This document shows positions 56,789 through 64,000 of a stretch of DNA of 64,000 nucleotides, piece by piece (position 1 is the stretch's first letter; each line of letters starts with the position of its first letter). The stretch is from Muricea muricata (lineage: Eukaryota > Cnidaria > Anthozoa > Malacalcyonacea > Plexauridae): NCBI GenBank assembly GCA_963855995.1, contig OY979716.1:41997818-42061817 (forward strand), in the 5' to 3' direction. The notes beneath the pieces are model-generated. The model was not told the origin of the DNA and made no database searches. It worked only from the letters and a program-made list of their open reading frames with translations. A program made the translations under genes and the position numbers.

Positions 56789-59700
56789 ATGGCTTCTGCA
56801 GAAGGTATGTATTGTATATTCACGTCCATTTCCAGAATCTTTATCAATCATATTATATACAGTTGCCTAAATCGTGCAATTTTTAGGCCTAGCCTTGTAA
56901 CTTCTAATTTTCTTTATTTTTTCTTTAGAAAAAGACGACATGATAGTTACTAAGGTAATAAAAAATCGTATGTCAAGCAGCAGTTTAATTCATAAACAAC
57001 ATGCTACTGAGTACTGTGTTAACATTTTAATTTTATTTTATTATTCAGCGTTCTGACCCCATTATTTATTTCTAATAGGATACCATTTTCATTGATTTAA
57101 CATTAGATAGGTATGTATATTTTATATCATATAAATATATTTATATATATATAAACTAAAAGACAGGTTGAAATTCAAAATATCTTAGAGGGCATTACAA
57201 ATAGACACTCACCCCACCCTCTAGGTCCTTTTCCCAGTCACAAATCCACAGTATAGGGATGAACAGTAGGGCCACTCTATTTGGCACTCTATTTGGCACT
57301 CTATTTGGCACTCTATTTTTTATTCATTTTATGCAGTTTCCTGGCTGCCAACACCAACAGGCAGTTCAGCATTCTTATTGGCCAGAAACTGCAATTGACT
57401 GCCTGGGATGATGGTGATAAGACGCGTAATGCGACAAACGTGGCGACACAAATTTCAAAGGTTCTGACTTGAGTGGATCTACTGTCCGTTCCCTATACTG
57501 TGACGAAACTGAGTGACTTTATGTCTATTGAAATTTATGGTAATAAATTATTCTAATTAACATTATCAACATTATTACAAATATAGCAAAAGTATCGATG
57601 AACGTATTTTTTAAAAGCTTCCTGGGTGACAGATTTGAATTCCTGCACACTTTCACATGCACACTTTCCTCACTGTTGAATTGTTATGATCATGCAAATG
57701 CACACTTTTCTACTGTGTAGATATGAGCTTCCCCATGCACTGCAGAGATTCCTAAAAATTCCCCATATCATCCATAGTGTTCATATAGTGATATAGCACT
57801 TGAGAGGTTTTGGAATGGGACAAGCTAAATCTAGTCTTTAATATTTTCAGCAATATTGAACCAGTTGAAGATCTAGTGAGTATTTTGTATAATATATTAT
57901 GGTATGATTTGTAACCCAAGGTTCCTATGATAGTAATAACCTATATAAATGTATATGCCATTTGTTTCTGAGGTTAAATAAAAAGACAGTATAATTTTGC
58001 AAAATACCTTTGATTAATAGCATATTGGGGGTGAGGGGGGGGGGCAGCAATGGGGGCGATCGCCTCCCCCCGCAAAGTTTAACTGAAGCTTCCATTTTGA
58101 AAAGTGGAAGCACAAGAAAGTTTTCATTGCAAGAACTGGAAGCACTACAAATACAATATAAACAACAGCATGTTTTAATTAAAACAAATGAAAGTATTCT
58201 AATCCCACAAAATAAGTGTCATAAACTTTTTTGGCATCATACATATCGTGATAATTAGCTTAGAATTCTTCAACCACGAATGGAATTAATTAATATACGG
58301 TAATCATTTCAAAATTCAATGGCAATGCCCATAAACATGTTCCTTGTACAAATAGAAATAGAATTTCTAGTTTTATTTGTATGAGAATACAATATGTTAA
58401 CGAAACAGAAGTATGTGAAGAACAGAGTCATAGACGAACTATGCATAGACTGATCAAGTCCTGATGTTTATTTATATAATCTTGATATAAGAATTTCACT
58501 CGCTCAGCGGAATAAATTTTACCATTTGAAATATAATTTTGTGGAAACACCAAGTTTATTATGCGATGATAAACTTATGTGGTGTTTCCACAAATTAAAT
58601 TATATTTTAATTTGATTTTCACCATGCAATCATACAAGGAACTTAAATTTTACAGTTGTCATTAGCATGTTAATTAAACCATATTGCAATTCCATCACAA
58701 GTGTAGATAATCATCCAGAATATTTTCTCTGAAATGTAGTTGTTTATGCTTAGCATGTGATTTATAACAAAACGCACCATGCAAATAGTGTAAAACCTAA
58801 AATTTTCTGGGGAGGGCATACCCCCGAACCCCCTTAGAAGGCTCGTACCTTCGGTACTTGCCCCGCCTATATTTCACAAAGTGTCCGCCACTGCGATAAT
58901 CCTTTCTGTGTTCTAAGATTGGGTTTTAAAGAAAACCAGTGTTTCTTTCTTTTTGGGGGTTTGTGCAAATTGCATTTTAATGCGTTGGTTATTTGATATT
59001 ATTAAAAACTGTGGTTGAATGCCACAAATATGTGCTACTGTTTTCAAACTGTTTCCTATGTGATGTTGATTATACGTTCATTTCTGTGGATTCCATTGTA
59101 TTACTAGTAAGTAATACTTGTTAATTAAGCATGAGGACTTAATTTTTACCTGGTGGATAGACCAGGACCAGGTTTCGTGATATTGGATATAACATGATTC
59201 ATAGTTTCATTACAGTATTGTTTCGTATACAAAATAATTTTGTTTGAATTAGGTGGTAACCAGTGCTGAAAGTTCACCAGAAAAACAAAATGGCAATTAT
59301 AAAAGAAAAAAAAGGACCTCATCAACATCAAGAAAGCTATTTGAAGAGAACTTACCAGAGGAGGTGGAAATTGTACCAGGTAAGGTGGAGAGCTTACAAG
59401 ATGAGCAGGAGAGCTTACGATATGCGGTGGACAACATACAAGATGAGTTGGAGAGTTTGCAATCTGAGGTGATCTTACCACATGATTTGGAGAGTTTACA
59501 AGATGAGGTGGAAAGCATACCAGAAAGGTTTCATACATTACATACTTGTTAATTAATTAACCCTGACTGCTGCATGCAATTGAGCTGAAGAAAAAACAGA
59601 TTGTCTAGGACAAATTTTACAGCAAACTGCCCCCTTGAGCATGTGGAGAAGTGCTGTTATGGTAAAAAGGGTGATAGCAGGGTGACACAAAGCGATATCG

Positions 59701-62700
59701 TCACTGACATCGTTTTTGTCACTGATGTATCGTGTTTTTTTGTCACTGATGTATCGTGTTTTTTTGTCACTGACATTGTTTTTGTCCAGCTCTGTTTGTC
59801 CCAGATGAAGGTATTGAAGGCACATGTTTTGAAGTATGTAATAAACAGGTGATCATATGAAAATGTTTGTCTATTACACGCGTAAAAACGCACAAGTTGT
59901 TACAAGTATGCAAAAACAAGTTGTTACAAGTCTGTTCACAAGTTGTCTACAAGTTGTGTTCGCACTGCTTGTTTCTAGTTTGTCGTGACAAGTTTGAAGC
60001 AAGTTGTTAACAACTTGCAATTGTAACAAGCTTGATGGCATTATCAGACTTGTTACAAGGTTGTTCTAACAAGTCTGATACAAACATGATACAACAAGAA
60101 TGTTACAAGTTTAACGACACAAGGTTGCAGCAATATCGTTATATCATGATTGTAACAGGCTTGTTGGAACAACTTTGTATCAGGTCTGACAATATCAACA
60201 TGGTTGTTACAAGTTGCTAACAGCTTGCTCCAAACTTGTTGACAACTTGTAACAAGCCATGCGAACACAACTTGTTGACGGCTTGTTTGCAGACTTGCTA
60301 CAAGTTGTGACATTTTTACGTGTGTAGGCGGAGGAAATCACGTGCTGTGTTTTTTTTTTACATTCTTGCTGAATAAAGGGTTAAACCAGATGATATTGCG
60401 ATGCCTATTTCTATGTGTTTGTTGACGTGTTTGATGAATGTAGTCTAGTTTGTTGTCAAACTAGACTACATTCATACACAAACTAGACTACATTCATACA
60501 CAAACTAGACTACATTCATCAAACGGCTCAACACACACGTAGAAATATGCAACGCAATATCATCTGGTTTAACCCTCCATTCAGCAAGAATGTCAAAACA
60601 AACATTGCACGTAATTTCCTCCGCCTAATAGACAAACATTTTCATATGATAACAATAAGCTCCGTATGGTTTTTAACAGGAACAAAGTTAAGGTTAGTTA
60701 CAGCTGCATGAGCTATGTCAAGTCCATAATATCAAGACACAACACACACGTCATTAGGAAAAACCAGCCAACAATTGAGACCTAGACACTTGCACATGTA
60801 GAAACAAGAATACATGCCCACTAGAGGAACACTGCATGACCAAGGACATTGTATACAAGGCCACAGTTACAACAGACAACACAAGCAGCACAAAACATTA
60901 CATAGGCATGACAGCAAGCACATTTGGACCCAAATTTGCGGAATACGCTTTTGAATTTAAAGATTAAAGAGCGGCGGGAAATTTTCTGTGTTGACATTGA
61001 GATATACCACTTTGAAGTATACTCCAAGGTATATAGAGTTTATGGAATTCTAATGCAGAATCTGTTCTTTAATATAGGAAAGTGAGCCAGGTAAAGTTAA
61101 CTCCTGATGTTTGGGCAGATGTGCCAATCGAGAAAATTGAGAGGCTTCCATATGATATAGACGGACTAAAGATTTACATCCTTGAATATGATGATGGTAA
61201 CAAAACTACTGTTACTGAGGATGGGCGACAGTGGTGCAATTACACTACGTCAAGACGTGCGGGCTTCATTGGAAAGAGATACTTGAAATCTTGCAAAGGG
61301 TCGCACCGATGTGAAAATGAGCACTGCGGCTACTTTCGTCAGTACAATAAAGTAAATCGAGTCCAGTTTGAGAAAAAAGGATCCTGCTTAGTATGTAGCA
61401 CATGTGGAGCAACACCTGTTTTTGTACCATGTGCTGCTAGGAAAATATGGGAGTATCCCGAAGGGGAATCAAGAGTAACTGTATATCACTACGGAACACA
61501 TACATGTTTCCCAGTCAAGAGAAGCCCAGCAGCCATTACAGAGGCAGCCAGAACGGCATTCAAACAATCCAGAACCCTAAGACCAGAAAGGTTTGTAAAT
61601 GACAAGTTAATTGAAGCCATCGAGAACGAAGAATCCCTTGAAGGAATTAAAGATCTGGCAGATAGTTTGATCGACCGACAGACGCTAAAAAATATGAAGC
61701 AGTCCGTTAAAACGAAACTCGACCCAGTGGGACACAGTTATGATGCAGTGATGAAGTACAAGACAAAAGTACAGGATGTACTTAAAGATCCCTTCTTGAT
61801 TTACAAGGTGGACTGTGAAAAGCAAATTGTGTTCAAGACCAGCCGGGAACAGTTGCAACTTGCTGTTGAGATGGACCGTGACGGCCAAGGGCATCTGAAA
61901 ACTGAACCTTGCCATATGGATGGTAAGCACAACCGTGTCACTGGATATATTACTATATCCTTAGTTGTGTATAACCCAAATTTACGGGAAATGACGAAAA
62001 TTGCAACCATGGAATGTCCAACAGAAAGCAAGCAGAATATCGGGATGTTTTGGGGTTGTCTAAATAAAGCGTTACAACAATATACTGGCGACAGCAAGTA
62101 TGTGTTTAAACCTCATATGTACGTTTTCGATGAAGGCGGGGGATTTTGGGCTTCACTGGAAGAAAAATTAGGAGCAGAAGAGATTAGTCGAGCCGTTAGC
62201 TGTGAACGCCACTGGGGATTCTCTGTTGACAGAAATGCAAAGAAACTAATTGGAGACGATTTGAGAGAGGAATACCGTTTTCTTTCCAATTCAGTGCTGA
62301 AAGCATCCACTACGAACATGTACTACAAGGCAAAGGTGGCTTTAGAGAGGTTCATCGACAACAGTCCATTTTTGAGGAACTTGTGGAAAGCCCGTCGATC
62401 CCATGTTTTCCGCGCTTTCAAACCTGGTTTTAATGTAGCAAAGAGTAATTTGGCAGAAGTCCACCATTCAAGATGGCATCATATTAGTGCAGAGAATCTC
62501 ACCTTGATTCAAGCTTGTCGCGAAGATGTAGCTGAAAGCGTTAAGCTTAAGAGCCGACTAGAAGGTTATCAGGTTGGTGCTTACAAAGGAGGTCGTGGCC
62601 CATCCACCGCAGACCTGCAAAGACGAAGACACCTCGACCAAAAGAAGCAAGCAGAAACGTTCTGCAAGGAACTGGATGATTACGTTGAGAGTGGAGAAGA

Positions 62701-63616
62701 CCAACAACTTCGAGAATCAGAGCACTTTGTGGATGAATCTGCTGCCCACAGACATGATCCTCTGGAAAAGCGACCACGTGAAAAGACAAGCTCTTGTGCC
62801 TCTACGACCAAAAAATCTGAAGTGGATAAACGACTTGCTCCAAAACGAAACACGAGAAGTAGTAAGTTTTTACGTTCCCTACAGATTGCCAAGGCATGTC
62901 AAGAAAGCTTCAGAGTTGTCGAAATCAAAGTAAACTCCCCACATTGCCATGAAGTCACGATCACTCATAACACAGGGACTAGTTACAAAGTAACTCTAGA
63001 TAAGATGCCTAACTGCGATGGTTGCAAGTATTGTACAAGCCGAGATATTTGTAGTCATATTCTTTGGATCCTTCTTTATGAATACAAAATCCCAGAGAAG
63101 AGCGAACTTCTTCACCAGCGTTCATTTCTAAATTCTGAGCTGGAAAGCATCATGAAAGGGCGTCATGCAAAGCTAGCAACTCCAGAAAGACTATCGGCAA
63201 CAACTGTCAATACCGTTACCACAGTTACAGCAAATACCCTTACACCAAAGGCTGCGAAAGATTTCAGCAACCCAGATTACCGAAAACAACAATGGTGTAT
63301 TTCTCGAGTGACTTCAAGAGGTCGCACGCCTACTTGTTCTGGTCGAAATTGCCCCAGACAATTTGAAAGAGGAGATCTTTCAATTCAAGTGTCAGCACGG
63401 TGGATTCCACCCCACGGAACTACGGATGGAAAGAAATTTACCGTTGATCGCAACTACCACTTTTGCTTGCAGTGGGCCTGCTTGCAGAACACTCCTGCTA
63501 ACAGTAACCTTCAGGTACCACCTAGTACAATGAAATTAGGTGAAGCTGTCGGACCGACTCTTTCCCCAAAGGACTATGAAACTATATTATCAGAACATTT
63601 ACCACTGGAGTGGTAA
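56789..63616 (+). CDS. MULE-type transposase-derived gene with SWIM finger, multi-exon
   Basis: Exons that join in phase: 56789-56804, 56929-56954, 57079-57110, 57337-57460, 59253-59379 and 61083-63616. The last is an intact frame of 844 codons. It has an N-terminal zinc cluster of WRKY-GCM1/FLYWCH type ([31 protein letters not shown]). The MULE-like core has DDE candidates in [24 protein letters not shown] and [10 protein letters not shown], plus the C-x2-H pair SCERHW. A SWIM finger follows in [19 protein letters not shown], then a Cys-rich tail ([18 protein letters not shown]). Five small 5' exons look host-like ([15 protein letters not shown]). No terminal repeats were seen in the window. 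It may be domesticated or an intact MULE whose 3' end lies beyond 64 kb. Confidence 0.75.
57273..57315. repeat. CACTCTATTTGG tandem repeat
   Basis: Three to four exact copies of a 15-bp unit (CACTCTATTTGG plus TTG-type bases) just before exon 4 of the MULE-type gene. Confidence 0.85.
58531..58605. mobile_element. 75-bp near-perfect hairpin
   Basis: ATATAATTTTGTGGAAACAC with CAAGTTTAT pairs with ATAAACTTATGTGGTGTTTC and CACAAATTAAATTATAT around a loop of about 10 bases. It is an intronic MITE or the hairpin end of one. Confidence 0.65.
58801..58893. mobile_element. hAT-like terminal fragment
   Basis: On the minus strand it starts CAGTGGCGGACACTTTGTGA and continues into a G-rich segment (GGGGGTTCGGGGGTATGCCC). 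It resembles hAT-type ends and the weaker remnant at 20099. The other end was not found. Confidence 0.5.
59380..59530 (+). repeat. Minisatellite in register with codons (ESLQDE units)
   Basis: About six copies of a 21-bp unit near GAGAGCTTACAAGATGAGGT. The frame of exon 5 of the MULE-type gene stays open through it, giving repeated VESLQDE heptads, and ends at TAA 59550. If the GTAAGG donor at 59380 is used, the repeat is intronic; otherwise it makes an alternative short coiled-coil protein end. Confidence 0.75.
59699..59786. repeat. Tandem repeat, unit about 25 bp
   Basis: Four copies of a unit near TTTTTGTCACTGATGTATCG. Intronic. Confidence 0.85.
59877..60324. mobile_element. 448-bp MITE, TA target duplication, inserted in the palindrome
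   Basis: The ends CACGCGTAAAAACGCACAAG and the inverted CACACGTAAAAATGTCACAA lie between TA at 59875-59876 and TA at 60325-60326. The body is a web of ACAAGTTGTTACAAG-type words in both orientations. Removing it rejoins the arm of the surrounding palindrome. Confidence 0.85.
60457..60520. repeat. Tandem CAAACTAGACTACATTCATA units
   Basis: Three copies of a 22-bp unit at the centre of the palindromic element. Confidence 0.85.
60690..60968 (+). pseudogene. GIY-YIG-like retroelement fragment
   Basis: The plus-strand codons read SYSCM...[17 protein letters not shown], then [28 protein letters not shown] and [20 protein letters not shown] before a stop. VYKATV plus YIGMTA is a GIY-YIG-type core with an upstream Cys cluster. 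I recall it from invertebrate retroelements with reverse transcriptase upstream. One frame adjustment is needed near 60775. It is distinct from the Penelope-like copy at 48.9 kb and lies in the last intron of the MULE-type gene. Confidence 0.6.
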
Positions 63617-64000
63617 GCTTTCATTAAAGCTTTTTTATATTATGCGCCTCGTTCTGGGGTTTTCAGACAAATACAGTACTTTTACCACTAAAAGAGATTT
63701 TGGTCACGATCAAATAATATAAACTATTAGTTTTGCGTTTGTTTTAATATACATTTGGTTTAAATTTATGTAGCTATATAGAGTATATATGATAATATCT
63801 CGTTTTAAGAAGATAGCATTAATCGATCTGCTGTTGACTATTCATATTAAATTTGATGGTTTTGTTGTATGAATTGAACTAACAGGTAATTAATTAACAT
63901 AATACCTAGCCGACGAACAATAGCGCCAAGCGTTCAATTTCCTTGTCAGATTTTTCTGACTGTCTAAAAATGGGCGAACTATGGGTCATAAACCTAGTTT
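63617..64000. other. 3' flank of the MULE-type gene, no gene seen
   Basis: AT-rich sequence with no convincing AATAAA. The last 100 bases are less AT-rich. The window ends before any terminal repeat of a possible MULE element could be found. Confidence 0.45.

Larger units (their letters stand above)
59852..60650. mobile_element. Large palindromic element interrupted by a MITE
   Basis: The left arm is ATCATATGAAAATGTTTGTC (59852), then, after the inserted MITE, 60327 onward (GGCGGAGGAAATCACGTGC). The right arm ends CATTTTCATATGAT at 60650 and mirrors both parts (ATTCTTGCTGAAT..., AACCAGATGATATTGCG...). Arms are about 175 bp. The centre has short tandem repeats (60457-60520). Confidence 0.85.

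Noticed and set aside
59146..59538. 130-codon minus-strand frame with repeated PPHLV units
   Set aside because: It is the reverse reading of the 21-bp minisatellite; the plus frame has in-phase splice context.
1..64000. CRISPR arrays, tRNA or rRNA genes
   Set aside because: None seen. The direct repeats present are minisatellites or transposon arms without regular unique spacers, and I saw no tRNA cloverleaf or rRNA segment.

Overview
This is a eukaryotic, AT-rich, transposon-dense window. Genes have GT-AG introns, and there are no operons or ribosome binding sites. The mix of element types points to a marine invertebrate, most likely a cnidarian: a DIRS tyrosine-recombinase retroelement, a Penelope-like GIY-YIG fragment with a hammerhead-like motif, a Helitron with OTU and RPA proteins, an animal EnSpm/CACTA element, a MULE-type gene, several Tc1/mariner, hAT and pogo pieces, and many foldback MITEs. 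The species assignment is an inference. Nothing in the window names the organism.

Layout. 1-1.4 kb: a 625-bp tandem duplication of a small HIRAN-domain gene. 1.5-4.1 kb: MITEs and a BEN-like fragment. 4.88-11.91 kb: a complete-looking 7-kb DNA transposon with about 300-bp inverted termini. It encodes one multi-exon protein with a FEN1/XPG-like nuclease fold and a C-terminal CXC cysteine cluster. 12.0-16.6 kb: a dead Tc1/mariner transposase gene split by a 2.78-kb hAT-type element with a perfect 8-bp target duplication. 17-21 kb: a second TIR element holding RecQ-like helicase remnants. 21.8-40.7 kb: a Helitron on the minus strand (OTU + Rep + PIF1 helicase, plus a separate RPA-like gene). Its Rep domain is cut in two by an 11,053-bp EnSpm/CACTA-type element (26286-37338, TSD AAT). 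41-47.7 kb: broken RING and PIF1 fragments, a foldback, a Rep/SF3-helicase remnant and a mariner fragment. 48.7-50.5 kb: a Penelope-like 3' end and a PHD-like finger exon. 53-56.7 kb: a degraded DIRS element. 56.8-63.6 kb: a multi-exon gene whose last exon is an intact 844-codon MULE-type reading frame with a SWIM finger.

The most interesting unit is the 11-kb EnSpm/CACTA element. It carries two divergent genes that share a 360-bp intergenic region. One is an intact five-exon transposase, with every junction in phase 0. The other is an eight-exon BEN-domain protein. Both ends of the element hold dense arrays of the palindromic motif ATAGAATATTCTAT. This suggests a two-protein system in which the BEN protein binds the subterminal repeats, analogous to TNPA/TNPD in plant En/Spm. 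The second candidate is the 7-kb XPG-nuclease/CXC transposon, which resembles what I recall of the AcademX lineage.

Target-site duplications give a clear relative history in four places: hAT into Tc1, CACTA into Helitron, a TA-flanked MITE into an older palindrome at 59.9-60.6 kb, and a TA-flanked MITE beside a pogo-like end at 1.73 kb. I ran no database searches. Family names come from motif recognition.
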